A stretch of DNA of 64,000 nt from an uncultured Clostridia bacterium (lineage in GTDB: Bacteria > Bacillota > Clostridia > TANB77 > CAG-508): positions 1 through 64,000 of the forward strand of contig CALXAV010000007.1 in assembly GCA_944386385.1 (NCBI GenBank). The letters run 5' to 3'. Positions 20,590-28,979 of this stretch are shown here, in pieces. Numbering within the stretch: position 1 is the first letter of the stretch; every line of letters begins with the position of its first letter. Below the pieces are notes generated by a model. The model worked only from the letters and a program-made list of their open reading frames with translations. It made no database searches and had not been told where the DNA came from. A program made the position numbers and the translations under genes.

Positions 20590-21942
20590 CTAAAATTTAA
20601 AGTTCTTTAAAGTATTTTCATCTATACCATTCATCATTTTCTTAAGTCCACCTTTGTTGCTTTTCATTTTCTTCATCATTTTTTGTGTCATTTCAAATGA
20701 TTTTATAAATTTGTTTATTTCTTGTACCGATGTTCCACTTCCTTTTGCTATACGTTGTCTACGACTAGCATTAAGAAGTCTTACATCTCTTTTTTCTTCT
20801 TTTGTCATTGAGCATATAATTGCTTCTATTCTAACAAATTCTTTATCATCTATCTTAACATCTTTTAACTGATTCATTCCTGGTATTAATTTTAATAAAG
20901 ATGAAAATGAACCCATTTTCTTTATTTGTCTTATTTGTGTTAAATAATCATCTAGGTCAAATTCTTTTTTTCTTAATTGTTTTTCTAATTTTTCTGCTTG
21001 TTCTTGGTCAAATGCCTCTTCTGCTTTTTCTATTACAGATAAGATATCTCCCATTCCTAGAATCCTTCCAGCCATTCTTTCTGGGTGGAATACTTCAATA
21101 TCATTTAATTTTTCACCTGTTGCTGCAAATTTTATTGGTTTACCTGTAACTTTTTTAACTGATAGTGCTGCACCACCACGAGTGTCACCATCTAGTTTTG
21201 TAAGTACAACTCCGTCTATTCCAACAGTAGTATTAAACTTTTCCGCAACATTTACAGCATCTTGACCTGTCATACTATCTACTACAAGTAATATTTCATG
21301 TGGTTTTATGTTAGATTTTAATCTTTTTAATTCTTCCATTAGTTCTTCATCAATATGAAGACGTCCTGCTGTATCTAGTATTACTACATCATTTAGTTTT
21401 GATATTGCAACTGACATTGCTTGTCTTGCAATATGAACTACATCTTTTGATGTTTCATTTGCATATACTGGTATATTTAACTGTTTACCAACTACTTGTA
21501 ATTGTTTTATAGCTGCTGGTCTATATACGTCACATGCAACAAGTAATGGCTTTTTACCTTGTTTTCTAAATAGATTTGCAAGTTTACCTGCCGTTGTTGT
21601 TTTACCAGAACCTTGAAGACCTACTAGCATAATTATAGTTGGTGGGTTTGGAGTAAAGTTTACTTTGCTTTCCGTTCCCCCAAGTAATTCTACTAATTCA
21701 TCTTTTACTATTTTTACTACTTGTTGTCCTGGTGTTAATGATTTCAATACATCTTGACCAAGTGCCTTTTCTCTAATTGACTCTATAAATTCTTTAACAA
21801 TCTTATAGTTGACATCAGCTTCTAAAAGTGCAAGTTTTACCTCTCTTAACATTTCTTTTAAATCGCCCTCAGTTATTCTTGCTTTTCCTCTAATCTTTCT
21901 TGTTATTTCTTGTAATCTAGAAGATAATCCTTCAAAAGCCAT
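20590..21942 (-). CDS. ffh: Signal recognition particle protein Ffh (SRP54)
   Basis: Ffh binds signal peptides and SRP RNA and hands nascent chains to FtsY. The N domain is residues 1-90. The G domain has GLQGSGKTTTAGKLA, DTAGRLH, TKLDGDTRGGAALS and the ATGEKLND motif. The M domain is Met-rich near the end (FEMTQKMMKKMKSNKGGLKKMM). The 450 residues are full length. It is downstream of ylxM, its usual partner. Confidence 0.97.
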   Translation of the reverse strand: MAFEGLSSRLQEITRKIRGKARITEGDLKEMLREVKLALLEADVNYKIVKEFIESIREKALGQDVLKSLTPGQQVVKIVKDELVELLGGTESKVNFTPNPPTIIMLVGLQGSGKTTTAGKLANLFRKQGKKPLLVACDVYRPAAIKQLQVVGKQLNIPVYANETSKDVVHIARQAMSVAISKLNDVVILDTAGRLHIDEELMEELKRLKSNIKPHEILLVVDSMTGQDAVNVAEKFNTTVGIDGVVLTKLDGDTRGGAALSVKKVTGKPIKFAATGEKLNDIEVFHPERMAGRILGMGDILSVIEKAEEAFDQEQAEKLEKQLRKKEFDLDDYLTQIRQIKKMGSFSSLLKLIPGMNQLKDVKIDDKEFVRIEAIICSMTKEEKRDVRLLNASRRQRIAKGSGTSVQEINKFIKSFEMTQKMMKKMKSNKGGLKKMMNGIDENTLKNFKF

Positions 21943-21975
21943 AATCTCAACTCCTATCTTTATTTTTTCTTAAGG

Positions 21976-22323
21976 TTATACTAAGTAACTTAATTCTTTC
22001 TTTACGTTTTCTAACACGTTTGCTATTTCTTTGTCTGAATAATCTTTTTGTATTTTTGCTAATTCTGATAAAGCTTTTTCAATTTTCTTTTCTTGATTTA
22101 ACGTCCTTTTCATAAATAATAGCTTTTCTTCGTATTCGAAAAGTTTTTTCTCCCCCTTCTTTATAATGTCTCTTACTGCTTGTCTTGTAATATTATTATT
22201 TTCTGCTATTTCTGATAATGACAAGTCATTATTATAGTAATCATCTATGAATTCATATTGTTTTTTAGTTAATAGCTTTCCATATAATTGGCATAGCACA
22301 CTAATCTTAACATTCTTTTCCAT
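21976..22323 (-). CDS. ylxM: YlxM/p13-family HTH protein, SRP-associated
   Basis: The 115 residues carry a sigma-70 region-4-like helix-turn-helix (KKQYEFIDDYYNNDLSLSEIAENNNITRQAVRDII). YlxM-family proteins occur immediately upstream of ffh in Firmicutes and are thought to modulate SRP. The gene ends 33 bases before ffh. Start and length fit the family. Confidence 0.9.
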   Translation of the reverse strand: MEKNVKISVLCQLYGKLLTKKQYEFIDDYYNNDLSLSEIAENNNITRQAVRDIIKKGEKKLFEYEEKLLFMKRTLNQEKKIEKALSELAKIQKDYSDKEIANVLENVKKELSYLV

Positions 22324-22397
22324 GTGATTACCTCTTTTCTTTTTTGTAATGCTAATATACTTTACACCATTTTTCCTTATTTGTCAATAGCTTTTAA

Positions 22398-22442
22398 AAA
22401 AAAAGATAGAAAAATCACTTAAAATCAGTAATTTTTCTATCT
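22398..22442 (-). terminator. Terminator downstream of the Nudix gene
   Basis: The stem AGATAGAAAAAT / ATTTTTCTATCT is followed on the minus strand by a run of nine T. It lies just after the stop at 22448. Confidence 0.85.
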
Positions 22443-22447
22443 CCACT

Positions 22448-23116
22448 TTACAAAGTGGCATTTGTAACAACATCCTCTAGTATGGGGACATTGTTAGAAA
22501 AGACTTTTCCTTCTCTTAGCAGGTCCTTAATCTGTTCAACCGTAACCCATTCAATTCTCTTGGTCTCATTCTTATCGAACTTGTGCGGAGCTTTCGTGCA
22601 CTTAGCAGCCTCCACTTTAAAGACCACAACCGTATGAAACACGATATCACCATTAGGATACCTTGTTATATGCTTGGGACCAGCATATACATTCACCAAT
22701 TCTAGGTCACTCTCATCAACAATATATGCTGTCTCCTGCAAAAGTTCGTTTACAGCACATTCTTGATAGGTTTCACCAATCTCAATTCCACCTCCTGGAA
22801 GCCCGTACTGATTGAAATCTTTCCTAAGTTGAAGCAAAATTTGTTTCTGCCCATTTTCTATATTTGTTCTGTAAACAATAACTCCTGTCCCTGGTACCTG
22901 TATTGGTCTTCTCTTCACAAACCGTCTTACATATGGCACATAGTATTCAAAAGAAATGGCTTCACCATCCTCCATTGAATAATAAAAGCCATCTCTATAC
23001 ACTGCATCTAGAGGATAGACAATAACAGCACCAGTCTCTTCGTCGATATCATATCCGGAAGTCTTCCTTCCCTGATACTTGTCCCGCAATTTGAAAACTT
23101 CTGTCCTTTCCAACAT
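22448..23116 (-). CDS. Nudix hydrolase-like protein with degenerate Nudix box; foreign codon use
   Basis: The product is 222 residues. The Nudix fold is visible in LLQLRKDFNQYGLPGGGIEIGE and VNELLQETA. The box should read GX5EX7REUXEEXGU; here the REUXEE part is NELLQE, so Arg and one Glu are replaced, and activity is uncertain. Codon use is unlike the neighbours, with many C- and G-ending codons. It holds the only two in-frame CGG codons I found in the window used in a continuous frame (codons 11 and 65, both followed by G or T rather than A). It is next to a TnpB remnant, so transfer is likely. It has its own terminator. Confidence 0.82.
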   Translation of the reverse strand: MLERTEVFKLRDKYQGRKTSGYDIDEETGAVIVYPLDAVYRDGFYYSMEDGEAISFEYYVPYVRRFVKRRPIQVPGTGVIVYRTNIENGQKQILLQLRKDFNQYGLPGGGIEIGETYQECAVNELLQETAYIVDESDLELVNVYAGPKHITRYPNGDIVFHTVVVFKVEAAKCTKAPHKFDKNETKRIEWVTVEQIKDLLREGKVFSNNVPILEDVVTNATL

Positions 23117-23142
23117 AAGATACTCCTTTCTCGAGTTCCAAT

Positions 23143-23462
23143 TTATATTTTATCACATTTTTCTAAATCAGTAAATATTTGGGCAACCCTTTTCTTTAAT
23201 GTTCGTTGTTCTCGGCCAATATCCATCGTTATTTCTATGTCTGGACTAAAAATTTCTTTTATATACTTTCTTAAAATATTTAAACTTCCATTTAATCTCA
23301 AATTTATTATCTTTCCTCTATTTGTTTTTAATAATCCTCTTGTTATTCTTCTTGCTTTATTGTAGTTTTTTCTGTTTATTCCTTCTTTATCTATGCTACT
23401 TACTCCTGATGTCTATTCTTCTCCTATTTTTTTCTACTTCTATTCCTTCTGTTCGTTTTATT
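23143..23462 (-). pseudogene. Remnant of an IS200/IS605-family TnpB (C-terminal end)
   Basis: Reading the minus strand gives TSGVSSIDKEGINRKNY, then RRITRGLLKTNRGKIIN and LNGSLNILRKYIKE before a stop at 23143. This matches the C terminus of TnpB-type proteins, where ...INADVNGSLNILRK is typical. The expected Asp motif INADVNG has become INLRLNG. A TAG replaces the codon before TSG, and a frame change follows farther upstream. No start and no N-terminal part remain. It shows that an IS605-type element was once here. Confidence 0.65.
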
Positions 23463-23565
23463 ATTTATAGCATATAGAACATTTTTTCGTAAGTACTTTT
23501 GAATAAATTTTACTTTTCATTGACATTTTAAAACAATTTGGTGATATTTTCTATGCAACAAAAAA

Positions 23566-23955
23566 AGTATGTTATAAATATATATTTATAACATACTCAG
23601 TTTGTTGACAAACTATATATTTAAAAATTTTCTAAAATAAAGTTATTAAAAGTGGAGAGCAATAATACTTTCTTGCATAAAAAATTTTTAATATTATAAA
23701 AAATATAGACATTTTAATAGCAAAGTGGGAGAAAAAAATAGTTGACAAACTATATATTTAAAAATTTTCTAAAATAAAGTTATTAAAAGTGGAGAGCAAT
23801 AATACTTTCTTGTATAAAAATTTTTTAATATTATAAAAAATATAGACTTTTTAATAGCAAAGTGGGAGAAAAAAATAGTTGACAAAGTCACTTTTTAAAA
23901 AAGTGGACTTTGTCAACGGTCTGAGTATGTTATAAATATATATTTATAACATACT
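23566..23955. repeat. Palindrome-bounded element with 137-bp tandem repeats
   Basis: Two identical 32-bp perfect palindromes (23566-23597 and 23924-23955), each with an adjoining CAG or CTG, form terminal inverted repeats. Between them are two direct repeats of period exactly 137 bp, beginning GTTGACAAAC at 23604 and 23741. A third start at 23878 runs into a 40-bp hairpin (GTTGACAAAGTC...). No open frame of note is inside. This fills the gap between the TnpB remnant and the next gene, and it looks like a non-autonomous mobile element. Confidence 0.8.
23878..23917. repeat. Long hairpin at the end of the 137-bp array
   Basis: The arms GTTGACAAAGTC and GACTTTGTCAAC are joined by an A/T-rich part that also pairs (ACTTTTT / AAAAAAGT). 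The first nine bases copy the start of the 137-bp unit. Confidence 0.75.
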
Positions 23956-23963
23956 TTTTCCTA

Positions 23964-24131
23964 TTATAAACTTATAAATAGAGCATATAGCACTGTTGCT
24001 AAAACAATTATTCCTAAAGCTGCTACTATTGAAAGTATTACTGTAGCTGCTGGACTTAATTTTGGTTTTTCTACTTTTTTCATCTCACTTACTTTTTCTT
24101 GTTTTATTTCTTCCTTTTTCGTTTCTTCCAT
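23964..24131 (-). CDS. Small membrane protein with charged N terminus, function unknown
   Basis: The start at 24131 (MEETKKEEIKQEKV) has GGAGAAG seven bases upstream and gives 55 residues. The first 30 residues are rich in Lys and Glu. Residues about 31-54 (AATVILSIVAALGIIVLATVLYALF) form one membrane helix. It lies downstream of pheT on the same strand and may belong to its transcript. No family is recognised. Confidence 0.6.
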   Translation of the reverse strand: MEETKKEEIKQEKVSEMKKVEKPKLSPAATVILSIVAALGIIVLATVLYALFISL

Positions 24132-24212
24132 ATTTATCTTCTCCTTAGTTTCTATATAATTATTTAAAAACATTTTATACTAAATTTCAAATTTTGTCTA
24201 CACTTTTTTCAA

Positions 24213-26633
24213 TTATTTTCTTAAAGTTGCACCAAATTTTTCTTCTAATTCTTTTGTAATTTCTTCCATAACTGGGTTTACTTCATCATCTGATAAACTC
24301 TTTGTTTTATCTCTAAATATTAAACTGTATGCTATACTCTTCTTTCCTTCTCCTAGTTTTTCATCTCTATAAATATCAAATAATTTTATTTCTTCTAATC
24401 CTTTTTTACCTTTTAACAATCTCTTAGATTTCTTTACAATTGCTTGTTCAATTGCTCCTACTTCTACATCTTCATCAACTATAATTGCAATATCTCTTTC
24501 AACTGCTGGGAATTTTGGTACTTCTTGATATTTCTTATTTTGTTTAGAATATTTAACTACTTTTGATATATTTAATTCTGCTAAATAACATCTTTTATTT
24601 ATATCATAATTCATTAAAACTTCTGGATGTACTTCTCCTATTGTTGCAATTACATCTAAACCTACTTTTATATTAGCACATCTTCCCGGATGATATGAGC
24701 TATTTTCTTTTTCTTTTACTATATCATAATGATTTACATTTGAAGCTTCTAATACATTTTCTATTAAACCTTTTAATGTGTAGAAATCAACATCGTCACC
24801 ATACATTCCAATTGTTAAAATATTTTCTTGTAATGGAACTTCTCCTTTTTCTACTTCTCCATTAATATTTCTATAGTTTCTTGAAATATCAAATAATTTA
24901 ACATTTTGATTTTTTCTATTATTATTTAAAGCAAGTATTTGCATCATACTAGGAATAGTTGTTGGTCTCATTAATTTATATTCGTCACTTAAAGGATTTG
25001 TAATTTCAATTGCATTTTCAATTAAACTTTCACGTATCTTAGATTTTTCTAAGTCTTTTTCTCCCACAAATCCATATGTGTAAATTTCTGAAAGTCCATT
25101 ATTTACTAATACATCTTCTATTTTCTTTTCTATTTTTTGTTCTTTTGTTCTTACTCCTAATGTTGTTGCAGCTTTTATTAATGTTGTGTCTAGTTTATCA
25201 TATCCATAGAATCTTGCAATTTCTTCAGCTATATCTGCAACAAATTCTAAGTCCATTCTAAAATATGGAGCAATTGCAAATCCATTTTCTACTTTTATAT
25301 CTAATTTTTCTAATATATCTATCATTTCTTCTCTAGAAATGTTAGTTCCAAGTAGTTCATTTATTCTATCTACATCTAATTTTATTTTATTTATTTTTTG
25401 TTTAGTTGGATACACATCAACTTTTCCTTCTACTTCTTCTCCTGCACCCAATTCTACCACTAATTCTACTGCTCTATTTATTGCACGAATAGCATTTTCT
25501 GATGATAATCCTTTTTCATATCTAGAAGATGCTTCTGTTCTTAACCCTACTTTTTTAGCTGTTTTTCTTACACTTCCACCATAGAATACTGCTGATTCAA
25601 ATACTACAGTTTTTGTATCTTCTTCTATTTCTGAGTTTTGTCCACCCATAACACCTGCTATTGCAACTGCTTTTTTCTCGTCTGCTATAACAAGATTATC
25701 TTCATTTAATTCTCTTTCTTGTCCATCTAATGTTGTAATCTTTTCACCATTTTTTGCTCTTCTAACTGTAATATGTTTTCCTTCAATAGAATTAATATCA
25801 AATGCATGCATTGGTTGACCAAGTTCTAACATTACATAGTTTGTTATATCTACTATATTATTAATGCTTCTAACACCACAAGCTTTTAATCTTCTTACCA
25901 TCCATTCTGGTGATGGACCAATTTTAACATTTTTAACAACTCTTGCAATATATCTATAACATAAGTCTGGTGCTGTAATATCTACTTTTAAACCTTCTAT
26001 TTCTTTTTTATCTTCTACCTTTAATTCATCTAAATTCTTTCTTGGATTTTTGAATTCTTTTCCAAGTGAAGCTGCTGTTTCTCTTCCTAACCCTTCAATT
26101 GATAAACAATCTGGTCTATTAGGTGTTATTTCAAAATCAATTATATCTTCTCTTAAATTTAATACATCTACTATATCTTTTCCTAAATCTTTTTCGTAAG
26201 ATTCTGGAAGTATCATTATTCCATCTTCTATTTGATCTGGATAATCTTTTATATCTAGTCCAAGTTCTCCTACAGAACACATCATTCCGCAAGAGTCAAC
26301 TCCTCTTAAAGGACTTTTTACAATTTTCTTTCCTCCTGGAAGTTCTGCTCCATCTTTTGCAATTGGAACTATATCATTTTCTTTAATATTTTTAGCACCT
26401 GTTACTATTTGTATTTTTTCGGTTCCAACATCTACTTTAGTTACAACTAATTTATCTGCATTTGGATGTTTCTTTATTTCTAATATTTTTCCAACAACAA
26501 CATTTTTTATGTCATTTCCCTTTTCGATAATCTCTTCTACTTTTGAACCTGTCATTGTAAGAATATCTCCTAACTTCTCACAATCAACATCTATATCACT
26601 ATATTCTTTTAACCATTCCACACTTGCTTTCAT
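24213..26633 (-). CDS. pheT: Phenylalanyl-tRNA synthetase beta subunit
   Basis: PheT forms an alpha2-beta2 enzyme with PheS that charges tRNA-Phe. The 806 residues show the EMAP/OB tRNA-binding domain (VVGKILEIKKHPNADKLVVTKVDVG), the B3/B4 editing domain (ITNYVMLELGQPMHAFD), B5, the catalytic-like core and the FDX-ACB anticodon domain (VPKFPAVERDIAIIVDEDV). It is full length. pheS and pheT are separated here by an extra 95-residue gene. Confidence 0.97.
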   Translation of the reverse strand: MKASVEWLKEYSDIDVDCEKLGDILTMTGSKVEEIIEKGNDIKNVVVGKILEIKKHPNADKLVVTKVDVGTEKIQIVTGAKNIKENDIVPIAKDGAELPGGKKIVKSPLRGVDSCGMMCSVGELGLDIKDYPDQIEDGIMILPESYEKDLGKDIVDVLNLREDIIDFEITPNRPDCLSIEGLGRETAASLGKEFKNPRKNLDELKVEDKKEIEGLKVDITAPDLCYRYIARVVKNVKIGPSPEWMVRRLKACGVRSINNIVDITNYVMLELGQPMHAFDINSIEGKHITVRRAKNGEKITTLDGQERELNEDNLVIADEKKAVAIAGVMGGQNSEIEEDTKTVVFESAVFYGGSVRKTAKKVGLRTEASSRYEKGLSSENAIRAINRAVELVVELGAGEEVEGKVDVYPTKQKINKIKLDVDRINELLGTNISREEMIDILEKLDIKVENGFAIAPYFRMDLEFVADIAEEIARFYGYDKLDTTLIKAATTLGVRTKEQKIEKKIEDVLVNNGLSEIYTYGFVGEKDLEKSKIRESLIENAIEITNPLSDEYKLMRPTTIPSMMQILALNNNRKNQNVKLFDISRNYRNINGEVEKGEVPLQENILTIGMYGDDVDFYTLKGLIENVLEASNVNHYDIVKEKENSSYHPGRCANIKVGLDVIATIGEVHPEVLMNYDINKRCYLAELNISKVVKYSKQNKKYQEVPKFPAVERDIAIIVDEDVEVGAIEQAIVKKSKRLLKGKKGLEEIKLFDIYRDEKLGEGKKSIAYSLIFRDKTKSLSDDEVNPVMEEITKELEEKFGATLRK

Positions 26634-26654
26634 TTTTTATTTTCTTCCTTTCTT

Positions 26655-26942
26655 TTATCTTTCTTCTTCATGATAACCATATCTATGTATATAATTTGAA
26701 TTTCCAGTTTGTTCCCTATGAGTTGGAGTAAATCCTGCTTGTAATCCACGAGTAAATTCACTTCTTTGTCTTATTTGACTTTTATATCTATCAATATGTT
26801 CATTTGCTACACTATCTGGAATTACTTTATATCCTCCTTCTTCTTGAATTACTGAAAATCCTTGATTTCTACTTACAAAATTCATTGCTTCTTGTAATGT
26901 GTATAATTTATTTTTCTTCGGCTTTCTACTAAAAAGACCCAA
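26655..26942 (-). CDS. Unknown 95-residue protein inserted between pheS and pheT
   Basis: The product starts with a basic stretch (MGLFSRKPKKNK) and has no membrane segment. The middle reads LQEAMNFVSRNQGFSVIQEEGGYKVIP, and the end is rich in Arg, His and Tyr. The start is TTG at 26942, with AAGGAGTG seven bases upstream. It lies 21 bases before pheT, so it is in the pheS-pheT transcript under the T-box. I do not recognise the family. Confidence 0.65.
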   Translation of the reverse strand: MGLFSRKPKKNKLYTLQEAMNFVSRNQGFSVIQEEGGYKVIPDSVANEHIDRYKSQIRQRSEFTRGLQAGFTPTHREQTGNSNYIHRYGYHEEER

Positions 26943-27047
26943 CTTTCAACACTCCTTCTAAATATCAAATTTTTGACCATTTATCCTCTATTATTTATAA
27001 ATTTATATTTATAATTTATTTCATATAATTTTTACTTGGCTATTAGC

Positions 27048-28067
27048 CTAAAATTGTTTTAAGAATCTTGCATCATTCTCAAATAATAATCTCATGTCTT
27101 CTATTCCGAATTTTGCCATTGCAATTCTTTCTACACCAAATCCAAATGCAAATCCTGTATATTCATCTGGATCTATTCCACAATTTTTAAACACATTTGG
27201 ATGAACCATTCCACATCCTAAAAGTTCTATCCAACCTTCTCCTTTACAAACCTTACAACCTTTTCCTCCACATACGAAGCATGAAACATCTGCTTCTGCA
27301 CTTGGTTCTGTAAATGGGAAATGATGTGGTCTAAAACGTATTTTAGTATTTTCTCCTAAACATTTTTTAGCAAACATCTCTAATGTTCCTTTTAAATCTG
27401 TCATTGAAATATGTTTATCCACAACAAGTCCTTCTATTTGATGAAATACTGGTGAGTGTGTTGCGTCAACACTGTCTGAACGATAAACTGCACCAGGGCA
27501 AATTATTTTAATTGGTGGTTTCTTTGTTTCCATTACTCTTGCTTGTACAGGTGATGTTTGACTTCTTAATACTATATCATCAGTAATATAGAAAGTATCT
27601 TGAACATCTCTTGCTGGGTGATCTGGTGGTGTATTTAATTTATCAAAATTATATATTGCTTTTTCTACCTCTGGACCATCTGCAATTTCATATCCCATTC
27701 CTAAGAAAATTTCTTCTACTTCTTCTATTATTTGTGTTATAGGGTGAAGTGAACCTAAAGCTATTTTTTTACTTGGTTCTGTAACATCTATATTTTCTGT
27801 TTCTAATTTTTTTTGTAATTCTTTAGAATTTAACTCTTTTTCCTTCTTTTCTAATAATGAATTTAACTCATCTCTTACTTCATTTACTAAACTTCCAATA
27901 ACTGGTCTCTCTTCTGGGCTTAATTTTCCCATTCCTCTTAAAACTAAAGTTAATTCACCTTTTTTTCCTAAATACTTTACTCTTACATCATTTAAAGTTT
28001 TTAGGTCTTGACTGTTTTCCATTTCTTTTATGGAATTTTCCTTAATTTTTTCAATTTCTTCTTTCAT
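27048..28067 (-). CDS. pheS: Phenylalanyl-tRNA synthetase alpha subunit
   Basis: PheS carries the class II active site. Visible parts are the N-terminal coiled coil, the motif [51 protein letters not shown] and the motif 3 region [15 protein letters not shown]. There is a zinc-finger-like insert [17 protein letters not shown]. The 339 residues are complete. The ATG has GGAG upstream. Confidence 0.97.
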   Translation of the reverse strand: MKEEIEKIKENSIKEMENSQDLKTLNDVRVKYLGKKGELTLVLRGMGKLSPEERPVIGSLVNEVRDELNSLLEKKEKELNSKELQKKLETENIDVTEPSKKIALGSLHPITQIIEEVEEIFLGMGYEIADGPEVEKAIYNFDKLNTPPDHPARDVQDTFYITDDIVLRSQTSPVQARVMETKKPPIKIICPGAVYRSDSVDATHSPVFHQIEGLVVDKHISMTDLKGTLEMFAKKCLGENTKIRFRPHHFPFTEPSAEADVSCFVCGGKGCKVCKGEGWIELLGCGMVHPNVFKNCGIDPDEYTGFAFGFGVERIAMAKFGIEDMRLLFENDARFLKQF

Positions 28068-28113
28068 GTTCTCCTTCTCCTTTTTTCTTTTATTTAATTA
28101 ACATGTATATATT

Positions 28114-28491
28114 TTAATATGGTTTATATGTTCTTGTTTCTTTATATACACCATATTTATTACCTGAATATTTTTCCATTCTTTTTCTTATCTTTTCTCG
28201 TTTTCTTTCTTTTCTCGTTATTTTTTCATGTCCTAAACTTTTTTCTTGTAGCAACACTGTTTTATTTTTCTTTCTTCGTTGCTTTATTTTTATAAATATT
28301 TTTTGAAACACATTACTACTAGTTTTAAAATAATATGTAACTACATAAACACCGAATTCATTTAAGTTTATATCTACATCTATTATTTTTTTAGAATATT
28401 CTTTTTTAGTTTCTTCAATGCTCTGTAATATTTCTTGATTACTATATGCTTTAGCATCAAAATAATTCTCTACTATTTTTTGTTTTAACAT
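28114..28491 (-). CDS. Unknown basic protein, first gene of the T-box-controlled pheS operon
   Basis: The product is 125 residues. The first half looks folded (DVDINLNEFGVYVVTYYFK), and the second half is very basic (KIKQRRKKNKTVLLQ, KERKREKIRKRMEKYSGNK), which suggests RNA binding. The ATG comes directly after the T-box terminator and only 47 bases separate it from pheS. It should therefore respond to uncharged tRNA-Phe. No family is recognised. Confidence 0.6.
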   Translation of the reverse strand: MLKQKIVENYFDAKAYSNQEILQSIEETKKEYSKKIIDVDINLNEFGVYVVTYYFKTSSNVFQKIFIKIKQRRKKNKTVLLQEKSLGHEKITRKERKREKIRKRMEKYSGNKYGVYKETRTYKPY

Positions 28492-28528
28492 ATAAAAACA
28501 TCCTTATTAATTTAATACAAATTAACAT

Positions 28529-28793
28529 CAAAAAAACCATTTCTCCTACTTTTTAGGACGAAATGGTTATATACATTCGTGGTACCACCTAAGTTCATTA
28601 GTTTTTTTACTAACCTCAATTAAGTTTTAACGGTTCAACCGCTTTTCCCTACTATATATTTCAAGAAAAGACCTAAAAAGTGAAATTTCTATATATTCAT
28701 GCTAAATGGCTTACAGCCCCTGGCCATTTTTCTCTTGTGCATTTTTATAATATATATACTTTGCTTTTTAATTGGCTTCCTTATTTCTCATAC
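28529..28793 (-). promoter_or_regulatory. T-box riboswitch of the pheS-pheT operon
   Basis: The canonical T-box AGGTGGTACCACG is at 28578-28590. The terminator stem AACCATTTC / GAAATGGTT plus T-run is at 28529-28568. The upstream stem I region includes GGCCAGGGGCTGTAAGCC. A TTC near 28683 (AAATTTCACTT) is a plausible Phe specifier. The element reads tRNA-Phe charging and lets transcription continue when tRNA is uncharged. Confidence 0.93.
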
Positions 28794-28799
28794 TTTTAT

Positions 28800-28828
28800 A
28801 TTTTAACACATTTCTCACCGTATTTCAA
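28800..28828 (-). promoter_or_regulatory. SigA promoter of the T-box leader
   Basis: TTGAAA (28823-28828) and TAAAAT (28800-28805) have a 17-base spacer. Transcription should start near 28793, at the 5' end of stem I. Confidence 0.75.
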
Positions 28829-28910
28829 GAGTTTTTCAAAACTTTTTACTTATATCATTTTTTCTTTATTTTACAATTTCATTACAATTCTATTTTTTTT
28901 CTATAAAATC

Positions 28911-28938
28911 TTGTTTATTTTTCTATTTGTGATAAAAT
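28911..28938 (+). promoter_or_regulatory. Promoter of the vWA surface protein
   Basis: TTGTTT (28911-28916) and TAAAAT (28933-28938) have a 16-base spacer and lie about 40 bases upstream of the ATG at 28980. Confidence 0.55.
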
Positions 28939-28979
28939 ATGAAATATATGCAAATACTATATTAAGGAGAGGATTTTAT

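Noticed and set aside
23566..23955. CRISPR array
   Set aside because: The units are 137 bp with no short constant repeat and no variable spacers; adjacent units are almost identical along their whole length.
28680..28979. N-terminal extension of the vWA protein to 556 residues
   Set aside because: It runs through the T-box leader and two promoters. The ATG at 28980 has a strong ribosome binding site and a signal peptide.
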